Below are positions 25,409-34,233 of a stretch of DNA of 64,000 bases, piece after piece. Position numbers and translations under genes: made by a program. How positions within the stretch are numbered: the stretch's first letter is position 1; each line of letters opens with the position of its first letter. The stretch is from Caenimonas sp. SL110. Its GTDB lineage: Bacteria > Pseudomonadota > Gammaproteobacteria > Burkholderiales > Burkholderiaceae_C. The stretch is taken from NCBI RefSeq assembly GCF_001044395.1, contig NZ_JANU01000019.1, forward strand, positions 1 through 64,000, written 5' to 3'. The notes under the pieces are model-generated. The model was not told the origin of the DNA. It saw only the letters and a list, made by a program, of their open reading frames with translations, and did not search any database.

Positions 25409-26785
25409 CTACAGCTGGGTCGGTTGGGTCGGCCTGTGGGGTGGCTGGTGAGCTGGCGCCTGATCCGAAAGATCGGCGATGACACGCGCATAGCGCTGCT
25501 TGCTCCAGTAGGCTGACGCCCAGTCGATGAGCACCACGATACGGTTGCGAAATCCGATCAGGAAATAGATGTGCGCGAACAGCCAGAACAGCCACGCCGG
25601 ATAGCCGCTGAACCTGAAATTGCCCAGAGGCGACACGAGATCGACCACCGCCGCATTGCGCCCGATGGTGGCGAGGTTGCCGTAGTCCTTGTAGTGAAAA
25701 GCTACGGTCTGGTTGCCCTGGATGCGTCGCAGGATGTTGGCTGCGGCGCAGCGGCCCATCTGCTTGGCACCGGGTGAGACGCCGGGCACGGAACGGGGCT
25801 CGCCGCCGCCGGGCTCGTGACTTTTTGCCGCAGCGAGGTCCCCGATGACACTGATCTCGGGGCGGCCGGGGAGGCTCAGGTCCGGCAAGACAGCCAGGCG
25901 CCCCGCGCGGTCGGTTTCAAGGCCGAGCTGCGCGGCCAGTTGCTTGCCCAGCGGTGAGGCGGCCACACCGGCAGCCCACACCACGCAGCGCGTCTCGATG
26001 TCGTATGTTTGCCCGGCGGAGCTGCCCGATTGCACCTGGACCCGCGTGCCGTCGATGGACGTGACGCGCGCGTCCAGCCGCACATCGACACCGAGTTTGC
26101 GCAACTGTTCGGTGGCGCGTTCGCTGAGCGATTGCGGCATCGCCTGCAAGACGCGAGGCCCGCCTTCGAGCAGGATGATCCGGGCAGTGGCCGGATCGAT
26201 CCGGCGGAATTCACCTGAGAGTGTGTGCCGCGCAATCTCCGCCATCGTCCCGGCCATTTCAACGCCGGTCGGGCCGCCTCCGATCACGACGAAATTGAGC
26301 CATGCGGCTCGCAGTACGGGGTCGTCCTGCTTTTCGGCTTCCTCGAATGCGAGCAGCAGGCGGCGACGTATCTCGAATGCATCGTCCAGCGTCTTGAGCC
26401 CGGGTGCGTGTTGCTCCCATTCATCACGCCCGAAGTAGCTGTGGGTCGCGCCGGCCGCCACGATGAGGTGGTCGTAGCCCAGCACAAGGCCGTCCGCCAG
26501 CGTCACCTGGCGCGCCGCTGCATCGACGGTGCTGACTTCGCCCAGCAGCGTCGTGACGTTGGGCTGGTCGCGAAAGAGATGCCGCACCGGGGCGGCTATC
26601 GCGGGGGCCGACAGGCCCGCAGTCGCGACCTGGTAGAGCAGGGGCTGGAACAGGTGGTGGTTGGTGCGATCGATGAGGGTGATGTCCACGTCGGCCCGGC
26701 GCAGGGTGCGGGCGGCTTCGAGTCCGCCGAATCCGCAGCCGATGATCACGATGCGGGGCTTGTTGTGTGCGGGTGCCGGGGTCAT
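25409..26785 (-). CDS. ndh: Type II NADH dehydrogenase (NDH-2)
   Basis: This 458-residue membrane-associated flavoprotein passes electrons from NADH to quinone without pumping protons. It has FAD motif IVIIGCGFGGLEAARTL, HHLFQPLLYQVATAGL, a second NADH motif VVIGGGPTGVEMAGTMAE, and the FAD closing motif SVIGDLAA. A C-terminal amphipathic/hydrophobic segment (AWLFWLFAHIYFLIGF) anchors it to the membrane, and a Pro/Gln-rich tail follows. The frame continues upstream to 27613, but that part lies opposite the methionine synthase gene and is a shadow. Confidence 0.92.
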   Translation of the reverse strand: MTPAPAHNKPRIVIIGCGFGGLEAARTLRRADVDITLIDRTNHHLFQPLLYQVATAGLSAPAIAAPVRHLFRDQPNVTTLLGEVSTVDAAARQVTLADGLVLGYDHLIVAAGATHSYFGRDEWEQHAPGLKTLDDAFEIRRRLLLAFEEAEKQDDPVLRAAWLNFVVIGGGPTGVEMAGTMAEIARHTLSGEFRRIDPATARIILLEGGPRVLQAMPQSLSERATEQLRKLGVDVRLDARVTSIDGTRVQVQSGSSAGQTYDIETRCVVWAAGVAASPLGKQLAAQLGLETDRAGRLAVLPDLSLPGRPEISVIGDLAAAKSHEPGGGEPRSVPGVSPGAKQMGRCAAANILRRIQGNQTVAFHYKDYGNLATIGRNAAVVDLVSPLGNFRFSGYPAWLFWLFAHIYFLIGFRNRIVVLIDWASAYWSKQRYARVIADLSDQAPAHQPPHRPTQPTQL

Positions 26786-26833
26786 GGGATGATTATGCGA
26801 GCCCACAAAATTCCAAGCACCGAAAGGATGTCC

Positions 26834-27853
26834 ATGTTCGAGACCTGTATCGCGGGAAGCCTGCCCAAGCCGGCCTGGCTCGCAGAAACACAAAAGCTCT
26901 GGCCGCAGTGGAAGTCGCAGGGCGATGAGCTGCGGCAATCCAAGGCCGATGCCACGCTGCTGTGGATCAAGGCCCAGGAGGACGCGGGCCTGGACATCGT
27001 GGGCGACGGCGAGCAGTCGCGCCAGCACTTCGTGCATGGTTTCCTGGAACAGGTCGAAGGCATCGACTTCGATCACAAGGTCAAGATGGGCATCCGCGAC
27101 AACCGCTACGACGCGATGGTGCCGCAGGTGGTCGCGCCCTTGAAGCTCAAGGGGCGCGTGCACGCCTTCGAGGCGCAGCTGGCTCGTGCCCACACCACGC
27201 GCAAGCTCAAGTTCACCATGCCCGGCCCGATGACCATCGTGGACACCGTGGCCGACAACTACTACGGCGACAAGGTCAAGCTGGCCTTTGCGTTTGCCGA
27301 GTTGCTCAACCAGGAAGCGCTCGCCTTGCAGGCCGATGGCGTGGACATCATCCAGTTCGACGAGCCCGCTTTCAATGTGTACATGAAGGACGCCGCCGAG
27401 TGGGGCGTGAAGGCGCTGGAGCGCGCGGCGCAGGGCCTGACCTGCACGACCGCCGTGCACATCTGCTACGGCTACGGCATACAGGCCAACAACGACTGGA
27501 AGAAAACGCTGGGAGACGAGTGGAAGCAGTACGAGCAGGTCTTTCCCGCGCTCGCGAAAAGCGCCATCAACCAGGTGAGCCTGGAGTGCTATCACTCGCA
27601 TGTGCCGCCGCACATGATGAAGTTGCTGGAAGGCAAGGACGTGATGGTCGGTGTGATCGATGTGGCCAGCGATGAAATCGAGACCGCTGAACAGGTGGCC
27701 GACACGATTGGCACGGCGCTGCAGTTCGTCGCGAAGGACCGGTTGTTTCCCTGCACCAACTGCGGCCTGGCACCGATGAGCCGCGAGGTGGCGCTGGCCA
27801 AGTTGAAGGCACTGGGCGAGGGCGCGGCGCTCGCGCGAAAGAGGTACAGCTGA
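26834..27853 (+). CDS. Core methionine synthase, MesD-like (short MetE-type)
   Basis: This 339-residue protein corresponds to the C-terminal catalytic half of MetE. Zinc ligands are visible: His and Cys in VHICYGYG, Glu in SLECYHSH, and Cys in CTNCGLAP. The start TAGSLPKP-like segment (IAGSLPKPAWLAE) and DEPAFNVYMKDAAEWG match the MesD class that I know as folate-independent and paired with MesX (DUF1852). No DUF1852 gene is in the window. The ATG at 26834 has AAGGA five bases before it. The stop overlaps the next gene (TGATG). It is divergent from ndh by 48 bases. Confidence 0.85.
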   Translation: MFETCIAGSLPKPAWLAETQKLWPQWKSQGDELRQSKADATLLWIKAQEDAGLDIVGDGEQSRQHFVHGFLEQVEGIDFDHKVKMGIRDNRYDAMVPQVVAPLKLKGRVHAFEAQLARAHTTRKLKFTMPGPMTIVDTVADNYYGDKVKLAFAFAELLNQEALALQADGVDIIQFDEPAFNVYMKDAAEWGVKALERAAQGLTCTTAVHICYGYGIQANNDWKKTLGDEWKQYEQVFPALAKSAINQVSLECYHSHVPPHMMKLLEGKDVMVGVIDVASDEIETAEQVADTIGTALQFVAKDRLFPCTNCGLAPMSREVALAKLKALGEGAALARKRYS

Positions 27854-29004
27854 TGGGCCGCCTCAATCGCAACGCGCTGGCCAACATGCGCGGCATCCTG
27901 CAGGCCAACATCGAAAAGGGACGAATCCCCGGCGCGATTGCAGTGGTCGCGCTCGGCGGGCATGTGGAGATGTTCGACACGTTGGGCGCGCAGGACCCGG
28001 CTGCAGGTTCGCCGATGCGCGAGGACGCGATCTTTCGCATGTACTCGATGACCAAGCCGCTGGTGTCGCTGGCCGCGGTGATGCTGATGGAGCAGGGGCG
28101 CTTGCAGCCAGTGGACCCGGTCTCGAAGTACCTGCCGGAGTTTGCCGGGCAGAAGGTCGCGGTGGAAGAGGGCGGCGAAGTCGTCAGGCTCGATGCTGCG
28201 GTGCGCGAACCCACGGTCCATGACCTGCTGCGCCATACGGCCGGTTTCTCCTACGAGTTTCTCGGCGAGAGCGCGGTGCAGAAGCTGTACACCGCTGCCA
28301 ACGTCACCGATCGCTCACGCACCAATGCGCAGTTCAGCAAGGTATTCGGCGGATTGCCGCTCGCCTACCAGCCCGGCAGTTGCTGGTTCTACAGCCGGGC
28401 CACCGACGTGCTGGGCGCCGTCGTGGAAGTCGCTTCGGGGCAGCCCCTGGGCGAGTTCCTGAAGCAGCACATCTTTGATCCGCTGGGCATGAAGGACACG
28501 GCGTTCAACGTGCCGGAAAAAGACTGGTCGCGCATGGTGGAGCCGTTTGCGAATGACCCCGATACCGGCACACCGGTGGTGATGCTCGACTACCGCGAAC
28601 ATGCGGCCTATGAGTCCGGCGGCGGCGGCCTGTTCGGCACAGCCGCCGACTACATCCGTTTCCTGCAGCTCATGCGCAATCGCGGGATGGTGGACGGCGT
28701 GCGAATCGTCTCGCGCAAAGCGGTGGAATGGATGACCTCCGATCACCTGGGCGGCATTCCCGCGCTGGGCGACATGCTGCCGGCGGGGCATGGCTTCGGC
28801 CTGGGCTTTGCGGTGCGCACGCACACGGGGCTCGGTCCGCAGCCCGGCTCTCCCGGGCTGTACTACTGGAGCGGAATCGGCGGCACATCATTCCTGGTCG
28901 ATCCTGCCGAAGATGTGTTTGCGATGCTGCTCACGCAGGCACCAAATCAGCGAATTTTTTTCCGCAACATGTTTCGTCACCTCGTCTACGCCGCATTGGA
29001 CTAG
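27853..29004 (+). CDS. Serine hydrolase, beta-lactamase class C / EstB fold
   Basis: The 383-residue protein has the nucleophile motif SMTK (~residues 60-63, in MYSMTKPLVSLAA), a YSR motif in CWFYSRATDVLG as the Tyr-X-Ser/Asn element, and a C-terminal GTSFLVDP-type strand. There is no signal peptide, so a cytoplasmic esterase, transesterase or peptidase is more likely than a beta-lactamase. Its ATG overlaps the methionine synthase stop by one base, so it is translated from the same message. A link to methionine or homocysteine chemistry is speculative. Confidence 0.85.
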   Translation: MGRLNRNALANMRGILQANIEKGRIPGAIAVVALGGHVEMFDTLGAQDPAAGSPMREDAIFRMYSMTKPLVSLAAVMLMEQGRLQPVDPVSKYLPEFAGQKVAVEEGGEVVRLDAAVREPTVHDLLRHTAGFSYEFLGESAVQKLYTAANVTDRSRTNAQFSKVFGGLPLAYQPGSCWFYSRATDVLGAVVEVASGQPLGEFLKQHIFDPLGMKDTAFNVPEKDWSRMVEPFANDPDTGTPVVMLDYREHAAYESGGGGLFGTAADYIRFLQLMRNRGMVDGVRIVSRKAVEWMTSDHLGGIPALGDMLPAGHGFGLGFAVRTHTGLGPQPGSPGLYYWSGIGGTSFLVDPAEDVFAMLLTQAPNQRIFFRNMFRHLVYAALD

Positions 29005-29045
29005 GATGATGCGGTTGGGAAGCTGTATGACTGTGAGTACCGAGA

Positions 29046-29126
29046 ATGAGTGATGCGCATCAGCCGGCAGAAAAACCGGAGAACCTGCTGTGGGTGGACC
29101 CGGCCCATCCGACGGGCGCAATCTGA
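29046..29126 (+). CDS. Tiny ORF overlapping the response-regulator start
   Basis: A 26-residue frame (MSDAHQPAEKPENLLWVDPA and six more residues) ends in a TGA that overlaps the ATG of the response regulator (TGATG). GAG is 6-9 bases upstream. It may be a leader peptide for coupling, a remnant of a longer gene, or chance. No homology is recognised. Confidence 0.25.
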   Translation: MSDAHQPAEKPENLLWVDPAHPTGAI

Positions 29127-29572
29127 TGGCGGACGTTGCCATCGTCCTGGTCGAAGACAACGCCGACCACCGCGAGCTGATCGTTGCCGCACTGCAGGAG
29201 TCCTGTGATCCCCAGCGGATACTGGCTTTTGACGACGGTGTGGAAGCCATCGAATACCTGTTGGGTCGCGGGCCGCACAAGGACCGCGATGCGCGAAAGC
29301 AGCCCCGCCTGGTGGTGCTGGACATGAAGCTGCGGCGCATGCACGGCCTGGAGGTGCTCAAGGCCATGCGCGATGACCCGCTGACGCAGTCGGTGCCCGT
29401 GGTCATGCTTTCCGCGTCATCCGACAAGGAAGCGCTCGACAGTTGCTACGAGGCGGGCGCCAACAGCGTTGTGCGCAAGTCGCTGGACTACGACGAGCTG
29501 CGCCGCAAGATGGGGCAGATGTACGAGTTCTGGGTGAACGTGAACGAAGCCAACCGCAACTCGCGCGTCTAG
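29126..29572 (+). CDS. CheY/Rcp1-type single-domain response regulator
   Basis: The 148-residue protein is a lone receiver domain without output. It has the acidic pair EDN in VLVEDNADHREL, phospho-acceptor Asp in LVVLDMKLRRMHGLEV, the Ser of VVMLSASSD and the Lys in VVRKSL. The long alpha/beta insertion (LGRGPHKDRDARKQPRL) is typical of Rcp1-like regulators that work with phytochromes or other soluble kinases. No kinase adjoins; the hybrid kinase at 19977 is the only one in the window. The ATG at 29126 is chosen over one at 29090. Confidence 0.9.
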   Translation: MADVAIVLVEDNADHRELIVAALQESCDPQRILAFDDGVEAIEYLLGRGPHKDRDARKQPRLVVLDMKLRRMHGLEVLKAMRDDPLTQSVPVVMLSASSDKEALDSCYEAGANSVVRKSLDYDELRRKMGQMYEFWVNVNEANRNSRV

Positions 29573-29588
29573 GACTTGCGCGTTCAGC

Positions 29589-30626
29589 TTAGTCGGCAGC
29601 GACCTGCAGCACGAGCTTGCCGAAGTTCTCGCCGGTGAACAGCTTCATCAATGCGTCCGGGAAGGTCTCCAGGCCCTGGACGATGTCTTCGCGGCTTTTC
29701 ATGCGTCCGTCCTTCAGGTAGCCAGCGAGCTCTGCCACCGCGACAGGGAACCGGTCGGTGTAGTCGAACACCACCATGCCCTGCATGCTGGCGCGATTGA
29801 CCAGCAAAGACAGGTAGTTCTTCGGGCCTTGCACCGCAGTCGTGTTGTTGTACTGGCTGATCGCACCGCAGATCACGATGCGCGCGCCGCGTGCAAGCCG
29901 CGCCAACACGTCGTCCAGGATTTCGCCGCCCACGTTGTCAAAGTAGACATCGACACCCTTGGGGCAGTGTTCTTTGAGCCCGGCTTTTACGCTGCCTGCC
30001 TTGTAGTCGATGCAGGCGTCGAAGCCCAGCTCATTGACCACCCAGTCGCACTTGGCGCGTCCGCCTGCAATGCCCACGACGCGGCAGCCCTTGATCTTTG
30101 CCAGCTGCCCCACGGTCTGGCCCACCGCACCGGCAGCGCCCGATACAACCACCGTGTCGCCCGGCTTGGGATGGCCCACATCGAGCAGTCCGAAGTACCC
30201 CGTCATGCCCGGCATGCCGAGCACGTTGAGCCACTGCGCTATCGTGCCCAGTCGCGGATCGATCCTGAACATGCCGCTGCGCTTGATTTCTTCTTCGGTG
30301 AATGCGGCGTATTCCTGCACGCCCAATGCCGCCGAGACCAGATCGCCGACCGCAAACTTCGGGTTGTGCGATGCGATGACTTTGCCGATGCCGCCTGCAC
30401 GCATCACTTCGTTGATGGCCACCGGCGCGATGTAGCTCTTTGCATCGTTCATCCAGCCGCGCATGGCGGGGTCGAGCGACAGCGAAAGCGTCTTGACAAG
30501 CACGCCGCCGGCAGGGGGCTCGGCGACAGGTTCGGCGGTGAAGCTCCAGTTGTCGCGCGTGGGATTGCCCACTGGTCGCTGGGCCAGGCGGACCTGGTGA
30601 TTGGTGATGTTGGTGGTGGCAGTCAT
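29589..30626 (-). CDS. NADP-dependent alkenal/one oxidoreductase, CurA/leukotriene B4 dehydrogenase type
   Basis: This is a 345-residue zinc-free medium-chain reductase. Family segments include LSLDPAMRGWMND, the cofactor loop VVSGAAGAVGQTVGQLAK, GIAGGRAKCDW for the NADP phosphate, DVYFDNVGGEILDDVL and ICGAISQYN. It reduces double bonds of enals and enones, as in curcumin reductase CurA. The ATG at 30626 begins the family-like N-terminus; the longer frame is not like it. It is divergent from egtB. Confidence 0.9.
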   Translation of the reverse strand: MTATTNITNHQVRLAQRPVGNPTRDNWSFTAEPVAEPPAGGVLVKTLSLSLDPAMRGWMNDAKSYIAPVAINEVMRAGGIGKVIASHNPKFAVGDLVSAALGVQEYAAFTEEEIKRSGMFRIDPRLGTIAQWLNVLGMPGMTGYFGLLDVGHPKPGDTVVVSGAAGAVGQTVGQLAKIKGCRVVGIAGGRAKCDWVVNELGFDACIDYKAGSVKAGLKEHCPKGVDVYFDNVGGEILDDVLARLARGARIVICGAISQYNNTTAVQGPKNYLSLLVNRASMQGMVVFDYTDRFPVAVAELAGYLKDGRMKSREDIVQGLETFPDALMKLFTGENFGKLVLQVAAD

Positions 30627-30800
30627 CGGCGCATCGTAATTGCCCTGCTGCCCCGATGAGGTAGCGAACGTGACACGGCGCCAGCTCAGCATTTGAAATG
30701 TGTCAGTAGCGCGCTTGCAGGGCGGTTTTCCGGCCTGTGAGTGCGTACAGTTTTCACTTGCTTGTGCTGTAATGAATTTCGAGTGGAAACGACAGATGAG

Positions 30801-32156
30801 ATGAGTCAAATACAGCAGCTTTCTCGCGTGCCCGCGTTCCCCTTATCGGCTGCGGCCGATCGGGCAACGGCGCAGCCCGGACTTGGCCGCGCGGAGCTTG
30901 CAGAACGCTTTGCGCGAGTGCGCGGTCGCAGTTGTGCGCTGGCCGCGCCGCTTTCGGCTGAGGACCAGTGCATTCAATCGATGCCCGATGCGAGTCCCAC
31001 CAAGTGGCATCTGGCGCACACGGCCTGGTTCTTCGAGGCCGTGGTCCTGTCGAGCCATGACCCCGGTTACGAGCCCTTCGACCAGCGTTTTTTTCATCTC
31101 TTCAATTCGTATTACGAGTCCCTCGGCCCGCGTCATCCGCGCCCGCATCGCGGCCTGCTGACACGTCCGTCGCACGATGAGGTCATGGCTTACCGCGGCC
31201 ATGTCGACCGGGCCATGCTGCGCTTCATGGAAACGGCAGACGACGAGACATGGGCGCATTCATGCACGCTGGTTGAGCTGGGGCTCAACCATGAAGAGCA
31301 GCACCAGGAACTCATCCTCACCGACATTCTTCATGCGTTTTCCTGCAATCCGCTCTTGCCGGCGTACTCGACGGCGTACTTAGCGGCGGACTCTCCAGCG
31401 TCAACGCTTGCGCACGCAGCACCTGATGCGCCGTCGCTGCGCCTGGTCCATGGGAAGCCGGGTATCGACTGGGTTTCGCATCCCGGCGGCATCGTCAATG
31501 TGGGTCATGCAGGCGAGGGCTTTGCGTTCGACAACGAGACCCCCCGGCACAAGGCCTTGCTTGCACCGTACCTGATTGCGGATCGTCTGGTGAACTGCGG
31601 TGAGTACGCTGCATTCATTGCCGACGGCGGTTACGAGCGTGCGTCGCTGTGGTTGTCCGATGGCTGGGCGGCGGTGCAAGCCGGCGGCTGGAAGGCCCCC
31701 ATCTACTGGATAGCGCCGGGTGATCCGCGAGCCCCGTCTGACGAATGGCAGGTGTTCGGCCTGGCAGGCGTGCGGCCACTTGATCACGCGTCGCCAGTCA
31801 CGCAGCTGAGCTTTTACGAAGCGTGCGCCTACGCGCTATGGGCGGGTGCCCGGCTGCCTACAGAGTTCGAGTGGGAGGCGGCGTTGAGCGCGCCCGAGCA
31901 TGGCCGCGTGACGCAGATGACGGGTCACGCCTGGCAATGGACGCGATCCTCGTACGACCCGTATCCAGGGTTCAAGCCGAACCCCGGGGCCGTGGCCGAA
32001 TACAACGGCAAGTTCATGGTGAGCCAGCTGGTGCTGCGCGGCGGCAGCAGCGCAACGCCGCACGGCCACACGCGTGCGACCTATCGCAATTTCTTCCCGC
32101 CGGCCACGCGCTGGCAGTTTTCGGGCGTGCGCCTGGCAAAGGACGCTGCATGTTGA
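30801..32156 (+). CDS. egtB: Ergothioneine biosynthesis sulfoxide synthase EgtB
   Basis: The 451-residue non-heme iron enzyme joins hercynine to a thiol (gamma-glutamylcysteine or cysteine) with oxygen. The DinB-like N-terminal domain has the iron ligands HLAHTAWFFE and NHEEQHQELIL. The C-terminal formylglycine-enzyme-like domain has LPTEFEWEAA, GHAWQWTRSSYDPYPGF and LRGGSSATPHGHTRATYRNFF. The ATG at 30801 begins MSQIQQL; a frame from 30741 adds a Cys-rich stretch not expected. It overlaps egtD by seven bases. The glutamate-removing and ligase genes egtA, egtC and egtE are not nearby. Confidence 0.92.
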   Translation: MSQIQQLSRVPAFPLSAAADRATAQPGLGRAELAERFARVRGRSCALAAPLSAEDQCIQSMPDASPTKWHLAHTAWFFEAVVLSSHDPGYEPFDQRFFHLFNSYYESLGPRHPRPHRGLLTRPSHDEVMAYRGHVDRAMLRFMETADDETWAHSCTLVELGLNHEEQHQELILTDILHAFSCNPLLPAYSTAYLAADSPASTLAHAAPDAPSLRLVHGKPGIDWVSHPGGIVNVGHAGEGFAFDNETPRHKALLAPYLIADRLVNCGEYAAFIADGGYERASLWLSDGWAAVQAGGWKAPIYWIAPGDPRAPSDEWQVFGLAGVRPLDHASPVTQLSFYEACAYALWAGARLPTEFEWEAALSAPEHGRVTQMTGHAWQWTRSSYDPYPGFKPNPGAVAEYNGKFMVSQLVLRGGSSATPHGHTRATYRNFFPPATRWQFSGVRLAKDAAC

Positions 32157-33145
32157 ACCCGGCATCGATCGCTGTTCAACGGCCCCGTGAGTCGGCTGAT
32201 GCGCTGCAGGCAGCCGCTGGCGAATCTGCATTCGGCCGGGACATTGAGGCCGCGCTGTCGCACACGCCGCGCGTGATTTCGCCCAAGTATTTCTACGACG
32301 CGCAAGGCTCCCAGCTTTTCGACGCCATCTGCGACTTGCCGGAGTACTACCCGACGCGCACCGAGCTGGGCATCCTCGCGGACCACGCCCCCGAGATCGC
32401 TTCGCACATGGGTCCGCGCGCCGAGATCGTGGAGTTCGGGGCGGGGTCGCTGCGCAAGGTGCGTTTGTTGCTCGATGCGATGGAGCAGCCGGCGCGCTTC
32501 ATGCCTATCGACATTTCTGGCGAACATCTTGCGCAGTCGGCGCTCGACCTGCAGCGCGACTTCCCGGGTCTCGATGTGCAGCCGGTGATCGCCGATTACA
32601 CGCAGCGTCTTTTGCTGCCCGCGCCGCTGGCGGGCGCAGGGCAGCGCGTGGGGTTTTTCCCCGGCTCGACGATAGGCAACTTCACGCCGTCCGAGGCGCT
32701 GCATTTTCTGCAGGTCGCAGGGCAGGTGCTGCGTGGTGGCGCATTGCTGCTGGGCGCCGATCTCGTGAAAGACCCGGCAGTGCTGCACGCTGCGTACAAC
32801 GATTCGCAAGGTGTGACTGCGGCCTTCAACCGCAATCTGCTGGCGCGCGCCAACCGTGAGCTGGGTTGCGATTTCGATCTCGACGCTTTCGATCACAGCG
32901 CGTTCTACAACGCACCGCTGCGCCGCATCGAGATGCACTTGGTGAGCAGGCGCCGCCAGGAAGTGTCGCTGGGCCGTCAGCGCTTTGCATTTGACGAAGG
33001 CGAAGCCTGGCACACCGAGAATTCGTACAAGTTCACCATTGACGGCCTGCGCGAGCTGGCTGAAAGGGCGGGCTTTCGCGCAGGTGCGGTCTGGACCGAC
33101 GAGAATCGGCTTTTCAGCGTGCACTGGCTGCATGCGCCGCGCTGA
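32150..33145 (+). CDS. egtD: L-histidine N(alpha)-methyltransferase EgtD
   Basis: The 331-residue SAM-dependent enzyme trimethylates histidine to hercynine, the first step of ergothioneine synthesis. Family segments include SPKYFYDAQGSQLFDAICDL, PEYYPTRTE, the SAM motif IVEFGAGSLRKVRLLLDAM, FFPGSTIGNF, and the C-terminal histidine-site region AWHTENSYKFT. Its ATG lies inside the last codons of egtB (ATGTTGA), so the two are coupled. DUF427 and a 2OG dioxygenase follow. Confidence 0.93.
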   Translation: MLNPASIAVQRPRESADALQAAAGESAFGRDIEAALSHTPRVISPKYFYDAQGSQLFDAICDLPEYYPTRTELGILADHAPEIASHMGPRAEIVEFGAGSLRKVRLLLDAMEQPARFMPIDISGEHLAQSALDLQRDFPGLDVQPVIADYTQRLLLPAPLAGAGQRVGFFPGSTIGNFTPSEALHFLQVAGQVLRGGALLLGADLVKDPAVLHAAYNDSQGVTAAFNRNLLARANRELGCDFDLDAFDHSAFYNAPLRRIEMHLVSRRRQEVSLGRQRFAFDEGEAWHTENSYKFTIDGLRELAERAGFRAGAVWTDENRLFSVHWLHAPR

Positions 33146-33182
33146 ACCAGCAGGTCGCGCGGGCTCTTTTTGAAAGAACGAC

Positions 33183-33464
33183 ATGAAGGCAATCTGGAAC
33201 GGCACTGTCATTGCCGAGAGCGACGACACCGTCGCAGTCGAAGGCAACCTGTACTTTCCTGCGAGCTCGCTCAAACGCGAGCACGTCACGTTCAGCAATC
33301 ACCACACGAGCTGCGCGTGGAAGGGTCAGGCCAGCTATTACTCGCTGCTGGTCAACGGTGAAATGAACACCGACGCGGTCTGGTATTACCCCGATCCGAA
33401 ACCCGAGGCCGACATGGTCAGGGACCGCGTTGCCTTCTGGAAGGGCGTGAAGATCGAGCCGTGA
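33183..33464 (+). CDS. DUF427 domain protein
   Basis: The 93-residue beta-rich protein carries the full DUF427 domain: MKAIWNGTVIAESDDTV, the segment EGNLYFPASSLKREH, and SCAWKGQASYYSLLV with DAVWYYPDP. Biochemical function is not established for the family. A ribosome site GAAAGAA precedes the ATG. It lies 37 bases after egtD in the same direction, with the 2OG dioxygenase 34 bases after it, so all four genes may share a message. Confidence 0.85.
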   Translation: MKAIWNGTVIAESDDTVAVEGNLYFPASSLKREHVTFSNHHTSCAWKGQASYYSLLVNGEMNTDAVWYYPDPKPEADMVRDRVAFWKGVKIEP

Positions 33465-33498
33465 GCGCATCGGGTGCCCCGGTTGGTATGCTCGCTGC

Positions 33499-34233
33499 AT
33501 GATCCTCGAGCCGCCTTACACCTACCCCGAGCAGCTACCCGGACTGATGCGGCGTCAGGGTTACGCCGTCATCAGCCCGCGTGCCGTCTGCGAGATTGCG
33601 AACTGCGACCAGGCCAGTCTCGATGCCTTGCGCGCAAGCTGGGATGACCTCGCACCGGACGAATACCTGAAGGATGGCGGTCATTACCGGCGCCGCCGCC
33701 ACTCCTGTTTTGTTGTCGAGGGAGGGCAGGTCACCCAGGTTGCGCATCGCGCGCATTGGCAACCCGTGGAATACAACGCCCTGCATGGCGGCATGGAGCG
33801 CTGGTTCGAACCCATCGACCGCCATGTGATTCATTCACCGGCCTGGAACGGTCTGCTCATCGCTCTGGGTGAAGTGAGTTCCGACCTCAAGGGCGAGCAG
33901 CCCTGGTTTGTCGAGGCGCACCAGTTTCGTATTGACACTGACGGCGGTATCGGGCGACCGACACCGGAAGGCGCGCACCGTGATGGCGTGGATCTGGTCG
34001 CGGTCTTTCTGGTGGGACGCGAGGCCATCAAGGGTGGCGAGACACGCGTGTTCGAGGCGGCAGGTCCCGCAGGCCAGCGTTTCACATTGACCGAGCCCTG
34101 GAGCCTTCTGTTGCTGGACGATGAGCGCGTGATCCACGAATCGACGCCGATCCAGCCGCTGGGGGCACACGGCTTTCGGGATACGCTGGTGGTGACCTGC
34201 CGCAGCGGCGGCTTCCAGGACTCAGGTCAGTGA
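33499..34233 (+). CDS. 2OG-Fe(II) dioxygenase, free-amino-acid hydroxylase-like family
   Basis: This 244-residue protein belongs to the 2OG-Fe_Oxy_2 group, which includes isoleucine hydroxylase. The iron triad is visible as His and Asp in GAHRDGVDLVAV and the distal His in DDERVIHESTPI; the 2-oxoglutarate Arg is in GFRDTLVVT. FVEAHQFRID is a family segment. The substrate may be a free amino acid; placement after egtBD-DUF427 suggests a histidine- or sulfur-related compound, but this is inference. Its 3' end overlaps the convergent YqjK-like gene by 12 bases. Confidence 0.85.
   Translation: MILEPPYTYPEQLPGLMRRQGYAVISPRAVCEIANCDQASLDALRASWDDLAPDEYLKDGGHYRRRRHSCFVVEGGQVTQVAHRAHWQPVEYNALHGGMERWFEPIDRHVIHSPAWNGLLIALGEVSSDLKGEQPWFVEAHQFRIDTDGGIGRPTPEGAHRDGVDLVAVFLVGREAIKGGETRVFEAAGPAGQRFTLTEPWSLLLLDDERVIHESTPIQPLGAHGFRDTLVVTCRSGGFQDSGQ

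Noticed and set aside
26786..27613. Upstream extension of the NDH-2 frame
   Set aside because: It lies opposite the methionine synthase gene, and NDH-2 starts normally at the ATG at 26785.
27853..29004. True antibiotic-resistance beta-lactamase
   Set aside because: No signal peptide and EstB/esterase-like context; the fold alone does not support resistance.
32081..33298. 405-codon minus-strand frame opposite egtD
   Set aside because: Antisense to a protein with all EgtD motifs; composition is shadow-like.
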